A DNA stretch of 5,124 nt from Gammaproteobacteria bacterium (GTDB lineage Bacteria; Pseudomonadota; Gammaproteobacteria; Ga0077536). The translations under genes were made by a program, and so were the position numbers. Position 1 is the stretch's first letter. Every line of letters starts with the position of its first letter. Shown piece by piece: positions 1-5,124 of the stretch. The stretch is taken from positions 1 through 5,124 of the forward strand of contig DPMX01000151.1 of the NCBI GenBank assembly GCA_003540955.1, given 5' to 3'. The notes beneath the pieces were generated by a model, which ran no database searches, had not been told where the DNA came from, and saw only the letters and a program-made list of their open reading frames with translations.

Positions 1-409
1 TGCTGGACATGTTGTGACGGATTTGTAACTTGTTGATTCAGTAGCATCGGTTTGTTGCCAAATATCTGGATTGCATGTCACCTTCATATTGGTCTTTTTA
101 TTCACGTCGAGATTAGCTAGGCGACATAGTAATAAGAATCATTCACTTTTGCAAATGATTCTTATTACTTATTTTACTAAATCATCTTTATCCCAACGGG
201 CGCCGCCACAGATGGTGTTCATGGACCGTTTACCGGTGCAAACAAGGTTTGATTTGATGTCGGAGGGAGAGTGCGCCGAGCAAACAAGGCATTAGCTTAA
301 TTAAGCGGGAGGACAGACCTTGTTCCAAGCACCAACCAGGATCCCTGGGTCCCGTGTCACTGCCCAACCTTGGTCAGTCCGACCGCAGATAGGACGAATT
401 TTGATGTAA
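1..409. other. Left-edge region without a convincing gene
   Basis: Neither strand carries a reading frame resembling a known protein. A frame at 71-295 on the plus strand lacks a Shine-Dalgarno site, has random-looking composition, and crosses the 128-169 palindrome. On the minus strand a frame is open from 138 to the left edge, with possible starts at GTG 103-105 and ATG 85-87. It reads MKVTCNPDIWQQ from the ATG and could be the first codons of a leftward gene outside the window, but nothing in it is recognisable. The region also holds a 10-bp direct repeat GCAAACAAGG (238-247 and 280-289), a 12-bp palindrome GCTTAATTAAGC (295-306), and a small stem CCAGG-ATC-CCTGG near 337-349. None is followed by a T-run in the thioesterase direction, so no intrinsic terminator is called. 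Confidence 0.5.
128..169. promoter_or_regulatory. Perfect 16-bp inverted repeat, Fur-box-like, over a possible leftward promoter
   Basis: The arm AGTAATAAGAATCATT (128-143) is repeated exactly as its reverse complement at 154-169, with a 10-nt centre (144-153). Each 19-bp unit (128-146, and 151-169 read on the minus strand) matches the classical Fur consensus GATAATGATAATCATTATC at 13 of 19 positions by hand count, within the range of real Fur sites. On the minus strand, TTGCAA (154-149) and TACTAT (131-126) are 17 nt apart and could be weak -35 and -10 elements lying inside the repeat, as expected for a repressed promoter. The gene controlled would be read leftward, off the window. The stem is AT-rich and no T-run follows, so a terminator is unlikely. 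The Fur assignment is an inference; another repressor or a small repeat element is possible. Confidence 0.4.
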
Positions 410-823
410 CTAGCTTGGGATCTCCCAAGTGACGACGTCGCCGAGAATGGCTTTGATACTAGCTGGTGTTGGAAATTTCTCGTAGGTATCTGGGCGCACA
501 CTGACGCAAACAGCACGTGCGGTGAAGACCGGACGCTCTTCTACGTTTCCAATGTACCCGACGTCGAAGGAACTCGAACCATAGCGAACGATACCGGTAT
601 CGATAGTTAGGATCTCACCACTACGCGCGGGGCCCTGCCATTCGATAGCAGAACGAACGAGCATGTAATCCCAATTAAGCGAAAAATAGTCTCCATCCGG
701 TGCACGGCTGCTGATCCATACTTCGGTCGCGTCGTCCATGTACACCATATAGTTTGGGTTGTAGACGACTCCTTGTTGATCGCACTCGCCGTACCGTACA
801 CGGATCTGGTGCCTATGTGCCAT
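410..823 (-). CDS. Acyl-CoA thioesterase, 4HBT/YbgC-like hotdog family
   Basis: This is a 137-residue hotdog-fold thioesterase, expected to hydrolyse an acyl-CoA or aromatic acyl-CoA to free acid and CoA in the cytoplasm. The N-terminal segment RVRYGECDQQGVVYNPNY (residues 8-25) is the hallmark of the 4-hydroxybenzoyl-CoA thioesterase/YbgC family. Asp15 sits where the catalytic aspartate of Pseudomonas 4HBT lies, and the tract after it starts the long central helix (YMVYMDDATEVW). Length is normal for the family (about 130-145). I chose ATG at 823 because GGAG lies 9 nt upstream; the in-frame GTG at 838 would put that ribosome binding site inside the gene. No tol-pal genes are nearby, so a YbgC-type Tol role is not supported; a catabolic role fits better. 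It is transcribed away from the ThDP-enzyme gene. The substrate cannot be told from sequence. Confidence 0.88.
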   Translation of the reverse strand: MAHRHQIRVRYGECDQQGVVYNPNYMVYMDDATEVWISSRAPDGDYFSLNWDYMLVRSAIEWQGPARSGEILTIDTGIVRYGSSSFDVGYIGNVEERPVFTARAVCVSVRPDTYEKFPTPASIKAILGDVVTWEIPS

Positions 824-924
824 CGTTCGCTTCTCCACTCTTACGAAGCACTATTCTACCTAAACCGACGGTCGACTGCATTAAGGGTTCGTAATTTAAA
901 ACTTTGTGTTATCTCTTTTTAAGG
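824..924. promoter_or_regulatory. Divergent intergenic region between thioesterase and small ORF
   Basis: Promoters for both directions should lie in these 101 bases. On the minus strand, TAGAAT (plus-strand 853-858) is a good -10 match and would give a leader of about 20 nt before the thioesterase start, but no good -35 is found at 16-18 nt. On the plus strand the region is AT-rich (891-920) without a convincing -35/-10 pair. TTAAGGG occurs twice (881-887 and 919-925), the second copy ending on the first base of the small ORF's GTG. Confidence 0.25.
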
Positions 925-1122
925 GTGAAAGCCGAAGCCATTGCTAAATGGGGAGCAATCAATCACCCTTATATTCACCACGCAGACGGATCGTTTAAAG
1001 GTGAACGGGATGTTGACATAATCGACGCGGTAAAGGCGGTCGACACGATACTTGTTTTGTCCGATGGCGATCCAATGAGTATGTTTCGTCGTAACGGGAA
1101 GACACTGGTTTTGGAACCCTAA
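925..1122 (+). CDS. Small unrecognised protein, possibly a gene fragment
   Basis: This 65-residue frame from GTG 925 (72 residues if TTG 904 is used) ends 19 nt before the ThDP enzyme and is in the same direction, an operon-like arrangement. The translation looks protein-like: KAEAIAKWGAINHPYIHH, then an acidic middle with ERDVDIIDAVKAVDT, a hydrophobic strand ILVLSDGDP, and a basic end with RRNGKTLVLEP. No membrane segment, signal peptide, cysteine or known catalytic motif is visible. Neither start has a spaced Shine-Dalgarno site, and the frame is closed upstream by TAA at 892-894. That fits either a poorly translated small gene or the 3' remnant of a longer one. The DGDP...NGKTLV ending loosely recalls the C-terminus of amidohydrolases, which is too weak for a call. 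I do not recognise the family. Confidence 0.4.
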   Translation: MKAEAIAKWGAINHPYIHHADGSFKGERDVDIIDAVKAVDTILVLSDGDPMSMFRRNGKTLVLEP

Positions 1123-1126
1123 CTCT

Positions 1127-1133
1127 AAAGGAG
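1127..1133 (+). promoter_or_regulatory. Ribosome binding site fixing the GTG start of the AlsS-like gene
   Basis: AAAGGAG lies 8 nt upstream of GTG 1142, an ideal Shine-Dalgarno spacing. It lies after the stop codon of the small ORF, so the ThDP enzyme has its own initiation site and is not translationally fused to it. Confidence 0.8.
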
Positions 1134-1141
1134 ACGCGAGA

Positions 1142-2806
1142 GTGAAAGCTTCCGATTTGTTAGTAAGGTGCCTTGAGGAAGAGGGCATAGAATATATCTT
1201 TGGTGTTCCCGGGGAAGAGAACGCCGACTTTATGATGTCGTTACAAGACTCGAAACAGATTCGGTTTGTGCTTACGCGTCACGAGCAGGGCGCAGCTTTT
1301 ATGGCAGAAGTGTACGGCCGTCTAACCGGAAAGGTGGCGGGATGTCTAGGGACACTTGGGCCCGGTGCAACCAACCTTGTTACTGGGGTGGCTGATGGCA
1401 ACATGGACCGCGCCCCGTTGTTGGTCTTGACGGGACAAGGTTCGACGGAACGACTCCACAAAGAATCACACCAAATCATGGATGTGATTGAGATGTTTAA
1501 ACCCGTTACAAAGTGGGCAACGACTGTCGCAAATGCTAATACGATTCCAGAGATTGTGCGAAAGGCGGTGCGCGTGGCGTTGACCGAAAAGCCTGGGGCC
1601 GTCGTCATTGAGCTGCCAGAAGACATTGCTAAACATACGACGGAGGAGAAGCCCCTTCTTCGAAAGCGATTTCGTCGTCCGGGACCAGATGACAAGATTG
1701 TCAGTCGGGCACTCGAGATGCTCCGGGAGGCCCGAAACCCAGTGATAATTGCAGGAAACGGTACTATCCGAAAAAGGGCTTCGAAACAGTTACGGACATT
1801 TTGTGAGGCCACCGGAATCGGTGTGCTTTCTACTTTTATGGCCAAGGGTGCCGTAGATGTTGATGCACCTTACTGCCTTTATACCATTGGGCTAGGGGCA
1901 AAAGATTTACCCACCCTTGCCGTCGATGCAGCGGACCTCGTCATAACTCTTGGCTTTGATATGGTGGAATATCATCCGCACTTGTGGAACCCCAGCGCTG
2001 ACAAGTCAATAATTCATGCTGATTTCCTCCCGGCTGAGATAGACCAGTACTACAACCCCGACGTTGAGTTAGTGGGCGATTTAGCGCATACGTTATGGAT
2101 GTTGAATCAACGGGTACAACAAGAAGGGTTGCCTGATTATGATTTGAGCAACCAAGCGAATATTCGTAAACGGATGGGGCAGGAATTAGCGCAGTACGCC
2201 GATGACGATACAGAACAATCCATTCGGCCCCAGAAGATGCTTTCTGATCTTCGTAGGGTATTGAGACCTAGTGATGTTTTGCTCTCGGATGTCGGCGCAC
2301 ATAAGATGTGGGTCGCCCGTCATTATCACTGCCATGAGCCCAATACCTGCCTAATACCAAACGGTTTCTGTTCCATGGGATTCGCTTTACCAGGGGCGAT
2401 CGCTGCGAGCCTCGTGCACCCAGATCGTCACATAGTTGGTCTTGCGGGCGACGCAGGCTTTATGATGAATGTACAGGAGATGGAAACAGCGCGACGGTTA
2501 GACTCCGATATTGTGATGTTAGTTTGGGAGGATGGTGCCTACGGTCTGATTGCCTGGAAACAGGAAACGCAGTTTGGAAGGCATACTGATTTAACATTCG
2601 GAAACCCTGATTGGCTTGAGCTTGCGCGAGCATTCGGATGGAGTGGACACCGCGTGGAGCGGAGTGCCGATTTCGCTGCAATTATGTCCCAAGCTCTTCT
2701 CGAGACCGGACCGAGCCTGGTTGTCGCTCCCGTTGATTACCGCGAAAACATGCTACTCAACAAGCGTCTAGGCGATTTGGTGCAGCCGAGCGCGGCGGTA
2801 AGTTAA
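1142..2806 (+). CDS. Acetolactate synthase large subunit, AlsS-like ThDP enzyme
   Basis: A complete 554-residue ThDP-dependent enzyme, expected to decarboxylate pyruvate or another 2-oxo acid and join the bound two-carbon unit to a second molecule. Three domains are visible. The N-terminal pyrimidine-binding domain (about 1-165) carries GVPGEENADF (21-30), LTRHEQGAAFMAE (44-56) with catalytic Glu48, TLGPGATNLVTGVADGNMDR (71-90), GQGSTERLHKESHQ (98-111), and IELPEDIA (156-163). A central domain (about 185-325) follows. The C-terminal ThDP-binding domain (about 365-540) has GDAGFMMNVQE (436-446) and EDGAYGLIAWKQ (463-474), placing the magnesium ligands at Asp437 and Asp464. GDA instead of GDG also occurs in yeast AHAS. 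Length and the HKESHQ and EDxAYG motifs point to the catabolic AlsS-type branch rather than IlvB/IlvI; no small regulatory subunit or acetolactate decarboxylase is adjacent. The start is GTG with a strong ribosome binding site. The exact substrate is uncertain; this type is sometimes found in catabolic clusters rather than branched-chain synthesis. Confidence 0.92.
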   Translation: MKASDLLVRCLEEEGIEYIFGVPGEENADFMMSLQDSKQIRFVLTRHEQGAAFMAEVYGRLTGKVAGCLGTLGPGATNLVTGVADGNMDRAPLLVLTGQGSTERLHKESHQIMDVIEMFKPVTKWATTVANANTIPEIVRKAVRVALTEKPGAVVIELPEDIAKHTTEEKPLLRKRFRRPGPDDKIVSRALEMLREARNPVIIAGNGTIRKRASKQLRTFCEATGIGVLSTFMAKGAVDVDAPYCLYTIGLGAKDLPTLAVDAADLVITLGFDMVEYHPHLWNPSADKSIIHADFLPAEIDQYYNPDVELVGDLAHTLWMLNQRVQQEGLPDYDLSNQANIRKRMGQELAQYADDDTEQSIRPQKMLSDLRRVLRPSDVLLSDVGAHKMWVARHYHCHEPNTCLIPNGFCSMGFALPGAIAASLVHPDRHIVGLAGDAGFMMNVQEMETARRLDSDIVMLVWEDGAYGLIAWKQETQFGRHTDLTFGNPDWLELARAFGWSGHRVERSADFAAIMSQALLETGPSLVVAPVDYRENMLLNKRLGDLVQPSAAVS

Positions 2807-3075
2807 TCTGGGTCCCTTGAGTGTTTTTTCAGCGATTTGGCGCAGGTATCGGACGACGGCGCTTGTGTTGCAGTTTGCTGTGCTAAGGTATCACTGAGAT
2901 GTTTCATCCGACAATGGACCCGTCGCAGATCAAGCGGATTTTTAACGTTTCGAATCTAACTTCAGGACGCTAAATCGACGCCGACTTTGACTTGCCGTCA
3001 AAGAAGCTCTATGAGCGGGTGGAATATCGTATGCTATGTATATATATACTTGAGACACTTTAGGAGGTTTACGCA
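2807..3075. other. Spacer with a possible broken reading frame
   Basis: This 269-bp spacer has no intact gene of convincing length. A T6 run (2824-2829) follows the ThDP gene but has no stable stem before it, so it is not a good terminator. In one plus-strand frame, ATG 2899 opens 24 codons (MFHPTMDPSQIKRIFNVSNL...) to TAA 2971-2973. The same frame then stays open for 29 codons (IDADFDLPSKKLYERVEYRM...) to TAG 3061-3063, so it reads like a short gene interrupted by one stop. A 7-bp hairpin CTTTGAC-TTGCC-GTCAAAG sits at 2985-3003 without a T-run. The end of the spacer holds the promoter-like sequence for the cupin gene. Confidence 0.4.
3038..3067 (+). promoter_or_regulatory. Palindromic AT tract and ribosome binding site before the cupin gene
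   Basis: GTATATATATAC (3038-3049) is a perfect 12-bp palindrome and overlaps TATACT (3045-3050), a good -10 match. No recognisable -35 lies 16-18 nt upstream. Transcription from here would give a leader of about 20 nt. AGGAGG (3062-3067) lies 8 nt before GTG 3076, a near-perfect Shine-Dalgarno site that decides the cupin start. The ribosome binding site is secure; the promoter is a guess. Confidence 0.4.
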
Positions 3076-3468
3076 GTGCTAGATTATACAGAACTCAAAG
3101 ACAAAGGCGGCCTTGACCCGTGGCCGACAATGGAAGATTTGCCGTTTGTGAGTGTACTTGAGGGAAAACCAATACATTCCGGTCGCTTCGACATTGGTGG
3201 TTTTGGCACTCGAACGAGCGCTGGGGTGTGGCAATGCACTCCGGGAAAATTCGAATACACCTATCCTGGAGATGAAATCTGTACTTTGATTGAAGGCCGT
3301 ATCAGTCTCGTAGATGAAGGAGGGCGGACGCATGAATACGGTCCCGGGGATACATTTTACACGCGCAAAGGCGAAGTCGTGACCTGGACTGTAATTGAGA
3401 CCATTCGCAAGGTCTTCCATACCCATGATCCGGATGCGGTCGAGCTCGCACACGAGGCGGCCGCCTGA
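3076..3468 (+). CDS. Cupin domain protein, DUF861 (Cupin_3) type
   Basis: A 130-residue single-domain cupin, probably cytoplasmic. The core GVWQCTPGKFEYTYPGDEIC (50-69), followed by TLIEGRISLVDEGG (70-83), GPGDTFYTRKGE (89-100) and TWTVIETIRKVF (103-114), follows the DUF861/Cupin_3 pattern seen in proteins related to the (S)-ureidoglycine aminohydrolase cupin domain. In the first cupin motif the two histidines are not present (the K58-F59-E60-Y61 region), and Trp104 stands near the usual second-motif histidine. Classical metal binding is therefore doubtful, as is common in this subfamily. The fold is clear but the reaction is unknown; these cupins often sit beside amino-acid or amine oxidising flavoenzymes, and one lies about 1 kb downstream here. 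Start GTG is fixed by AGGAGG 8 nt upstream. The C-terminus ends in a short Ala/Glu tail (AHEAAA). Confidence 0.85.
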   Translation: MLDYTELKDKGGLDPWPTMEDLPFVSVLEGKPIHSGRFDIGGFGTRTSAGVWQCTPGKFEYTYPGDEICTLIEGRISLVDEGGRTHEYGPGDTFYTRKGEVVTWTVIETIRKVFHTHDPDAVELAHEAAA

Positions 3469-3602
3469 CGTTGAGCCTCTCCCTTATATCAATTGCGAGC
3501 CGCACGGCGCCTTCGGCGATGGAGAGGGCCTTGGCCGTGAACGCTGGCAAGAACCAGGGGGCGTACTTCTAGGTGAAACCAGAAAAAGGACGACGAAATA
3601 GG
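3469..3602 (+). other. Cupin-Sel1 spacer with a nested stem-loop
   Basis: CCTCTCC (3476-3482) pairs with GGAGAGG (3521-3527), enclosing a small hairpin CGCC-TTC-GGCG (3508-3518). No T-run follows, so an intrinsic terminator is not supported; it could slow or separate transcription between the two genes. The Sel1 frame is open from GTG 3573, but the secretion signal begins at ATG 3603, preceded by AAGGA at 3586-3590. Confidence 0.25.
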
Positions 3603-4244
3603 ATGAGCCGCATTTTCACCATCCTTTGCGTGACCGTGCTCCTTATAAGTATGCAGGTGAGTTGGGGTGCAGATTTGAAGAAAGGGGTTGCCGCATACGA
3701 CGCTGGAGATTATGCGGCTGCTTTGCGTGAATTGACACCCCTTGCCGAACAAGGTGATCCCGCCGCCCAGTCCAATCTGGGGATGATGTACCACACCGGC
3801 CAAGGAGTCCCGAGGAATGATAAGATTTCGGTTAAGTGGTACACCCTTGCGGCTGAACAGGGGAATGTAGATGCTCAGTCCAGACTAGGGGTGATGTACC
3901 ACACCGGGCAAGGCGTCCCACGGGATTACAAGGTTGCGTTGCAGTGGTACACCCTTGCGGCTGAACAAGGGAATGCTATTGCTCAGTCTAACCTCGGGTT
4001 GCTGTACGCGGAAGGGCTAGGTGTACCGCAGGATGATAAGGCTGCGGTTAAGTGGTACACCCTTGCGGCTGAACAGGGGTTTGCCGGTGCCCAGTCCAAT
4101 CTGAGTTTGATGTACAACACCGGGCGAGGTGTGGCGCAGGACGATAAGGCTGCGGTTAAGTGGTATACCCTTGCTGCTAAACAAATTAGTGAAGCACAAA
4201 GACGAGCCAGAGAGTGCGTGAAGAAGCTCTTCAAGGGATGCTGA
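3603..4244 (+). CDS. Secreted Sel1-repeat (SLR/TPR-like) protein
   Basis: A 213-residue exported protein built from Sel1-like helical repeats, a protein-protein interaction scaffold. The N-terminus MSRIFTILCVTVLLISMQVS is a typical Sec signal peptide, with likely cleavage after Gly22 (SWG/AD) and no lipobox cysteine, so a periplasmic location is expected in a Gram-negative. A lead-in helix pair (KKGVAAYDAGDYAAALRELT, 27-46) is followed by four 36-residue repeats at 53-88, 89-124, 125-160 and 161-196, each with the pattern AQSNLGxMYxxGxGVPxDxKxAVKWYTLAAEQG. The tail ISEAQRRARECVKKLFKGC carries the only two cysteines of the mature protein, Cys205 and Cys213, which could form a disulfide. ATG 3603 is preferred over the in-frame GTG at 3573 because it starts the signal peptide directly, with AAGGA 12 nt upstream. 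Partner and role are unknown, and nothing ties it to the metabolic neighbours. Confidence 0.9.
   Translation: MSRIFTILCVTVLLISMQVSWGADLKKGVAAYDAGDYAAALRELTPLAEQGDPAAQSNLGMMYHTGQGVPRNDKISVKWYTLAAEQGNVDAQSRLGVMYHTGQGVPRDYKVALQWYTLAAEQGNAIAQSNLGLLYAEGLGVPQDDKAAVKWYTLAAEQGFAGAQSNLSLMYNTGRGVAQDDKAAVKWYTLAAKQISEAQRRARECVKKLFKGC
3759..4190 (+). repeat. Four tandem 108-bp repeats coding for Sel1 units
   Basis: The motif AGTGGTA(C/T)ACCCTTGC recurs at 3835, 3943, 4051 and 4159, exactly 108 bp apart each time. Several stretches are nearly identical in DNA as well as protein, such as ATAAGGCTGCGGTTAAGTGG in units 3 and 4 and ATGTACCACACCGG in units 1 and 2. This suggests recent duplication or gene conversion; copy number may vary between strains. 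Confidence 0.9.
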
Positions 4245-4470
4245 GAGGCCAAGAGAATTCACAACTTCCTTTCTTTTTTGATTTATCACAATACTCGCAA
4301 TAGCATTGGGAAGGAGATGTTTCAGTTATTTTTCACTTAACGATTGGAACGGAGTAGCTGGGAGATGAATGCGGAACAAAAAGAGTTTGGGAATTAGGGA
4401 CTTGGGTGTTTGCTATGGGTAGTACGCTTCGCATGGGAAAAGCATCTCGAAAGCTCCCTTTAAACGTCTA
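4245..4470. other. Spacer between Sel1 gene and oxidoreductase
   Basis: No gene is supported in these 226 bases. A T-rich tract (4269-4279, including T6) follows the Sel1 gene, but the nearest stem (TGAAGA-AGC-TCTTCA, 4219-4233, inside the coding end) is about 40 nt upstream, so a terminator is not established. Short frames starting at 4319, 4365 and 4369 encode 7, 10 and 17 residues with no recognisable content. The one at 4369 is in frame with the oxidoreductase but closed by TAG at 4420-4422. No good promoter for the oxidoreductase was recognised. Confidence 0.4.
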
Positions 4471-5124
4471 ATGGATGACCTACCTCCCCGCAGTTTTTGG
4501 TTAGACGAAGCGCTAGCACGAGAACATACTGAATCATGCCCACCGCTACGGGCGGATAGGCGTGCGGACGTATGTATTGTTGGCGGTGGCTATACAGGTC
4601 TATGGACAGCCTTGCAATTGAAGATCGCTGATCCAAGTCTGGATGTGGTGCTCATAGAGCGTGACTTATGTGCCTCGGGGGCAAGCGGAAGAAATGCAGG
4701 GATGCTGATGTCGTGGTGGAGCAAATTTCTATCTCTGTGTAAGGTCTGCGGGGAAGAGGAAGCCCTACGGATTGCGCAGGCGTCGGACGATGCTGTATCG
4801 AGCGTCATTGAACTGTGCAAAGAAAACGATATTGATGCTCATATTCGACAGGACGGTTGGCTATGGTCCGCATCGAATAAGGCGCAGGTAGGCTTATGGA
4901 ACGAGACTATTGAGTCCATAGGGCGTCATGGGCTTTCACCTATCGTTGAGTGGTCCCAGGCGGACATTGCACTTCACTCTGGAACGTCCCAAAGTAGCCC
5001 CCACATGGCGGGTGCGTACGAAGCGAAAGTTGCAACTGTCCAACCTGCACTCCTCGGTCGTGGCTTACGACGAGTCGCCTTGGAGCGGGGTGTGAAAATA
5101 TTTGAAAAGACACCCCTCGTTTCG
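4471..5124 (+). CDS. FAD-dependent oxidoreductase, DAO family (5' part, runs off the window)
   Basis: The first 218 residues of a DAO-family flavoenzyme (typically about 400-470 residues), which oxidises the C-N bond of an amine or amino acid using FAD. The start PPRSFWLDEAL (5-15) matches the lead-in of this branch. DVCIVGGGYTGLWTALQL (33-50) is the Rossmann strand and dinucleotide loop with GxGxxG at 38-43. Glu63 in VLIERD is the expected FAD ribose ligand, and ASGRNAGML (71-79) is the characteristic second FAD motif with Ser-Gly-Arg-Asn. VQPALLGRGLRRVALERGVKI (190-210) fits the later conserved segment where the family reads HPAxLxRGL. ATG 4471 is the only start after the in-frame TAG at 4420-4422 that keeps the motifs, yet no Shine-Dalgarno site precedes it. 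The catalytic domain lies outside the window, so the substrate is open; relatives act on glycine/sarcosine, D-amino acids or gamma-glutamylputrescine. Confidence 0.88.
   Translation, partial: MDDLPPRSFWLDEALAREHTESCPPLRADRRADVCIVGGGYTGLWTALQLKIADPSLDVVLIERDLCASGASGRNAGMLMSWWSKFLSLCKVCGEEEALRIAQASDDAVSSVIELCKENDIDAHIRQDGWLWSASNKAQVGLWNETIESIGRHGLSPIVEWSQADIALHSGTSQSSPHMAGAYEAKVATVQPALLGRGLRRVALERGVKIFEKTPLVS

Noticed and set aside
238..289. Direct repeat GCAAACAAGG as transposon or att site ends
   Set aside because: Only 10 bp, 42 bp apart, with no transposase, integrase or inverted termini.
71..295. Plus-strand frame of 74 codons at the left edge
   Set aside because: No ribosome binding site, random-looking composition, and it runs through the AT-rich palindrome.
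1279..1845. Minus-strand open frame of 188 codons
   Set aside because: It lies entirely antisense to the well-supported AlsS-like gene; composition is typical of an antisense shadow.
2807..2829. T6 run after the ThDP gene as a terminator
   Set aside because: GGGTCCC just upstream is too tight to form a stem, and no other stable hairpin precedes the T-run.
2772..2845. GCGATTTGG(T/C)GCAG occurring at the end of the ThDP gene and again after it
   Set aside because: The similarity ends after about 14 bases, so a duplication is possible but cannot be told from chance.
3302..3550. Minus-strand frame opening with an alanine-rich helix-like stretch
   Set aside because: Mostly antisense to the cupin gene, with no recognisable domain.
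3759..4190. Regular direct repeats as a CRISPR-like array
   Set aside because: The 108-bp period is an in-frame 36-residue Sel1 unit; there are no short repeats with unique spacers and no cas genes.

Overview
This 5.1 kb window looks like bacterial chromosomal DNA of intermediate G+C (about 50% by eye). Shine-Dalgarno sites are clear in front of several genes, GTG starts are frequent, and one protein has a Sec signal peptide. A proteobacterium or similar Gram-negative is the most natural reading, because Sel1-repeat secreted proteins and AlsS-like thiamine diphosphate (ThDP) enzymes are common there. No rRNA, tRNA or marker gene is present, so the lineage cannot be fixed.

Layout, left to right. 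Positions 1-409 hold no convincing gene, but do hold a perfect 16-bp inverted repeat (128-169) resembling paired Fur boxes. It covers a possible leftward promoter. Positions 410-823 (minus strand) encode a hotdog-fold acyl-CoA thioesterase. Divergent from it, a small unrecognised ORF (925-1122) leads with a 19-nt gap into a 554-residue AlsS-like acetolactate synthase (1142-2806). A 269-bp spacer contains a possible broken reading frame and then a strong ribosome binding site for a 130-residue DUF861-type cupin (3076-3468). Next is a secreted Sel1-repeat protein (3603-4244) with four exact 36-residue repeats. After another 226-bp spacer, the first 218 residues of an FAD-dependent DAO-family oxidoreductase (4471-5124) run off the right edge.

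How the genes may work together: a CoA thioesterase, a ThDP enzyme acting on 2-oxo acids, a DUF861 cupin and an amine/amino-acid oxidising flavoenzyme suggest small-molecule catabolism, in which an amine or amino acid is oxidised and the resulting oxo compound processed. This is inference from families and proximity. The spacers are long, the thioesterase is divergent, and the Sel1 gene looks like an unrelated passenger, so the window is not one operon. No mobile element, CRISPR array, phage gene or clearly new defence system is visible. The most interesting unexplained items are the Fur-like palindrome, the small ORF before the ThDP enzyme, and the decayed-looking spacer before the cupin.
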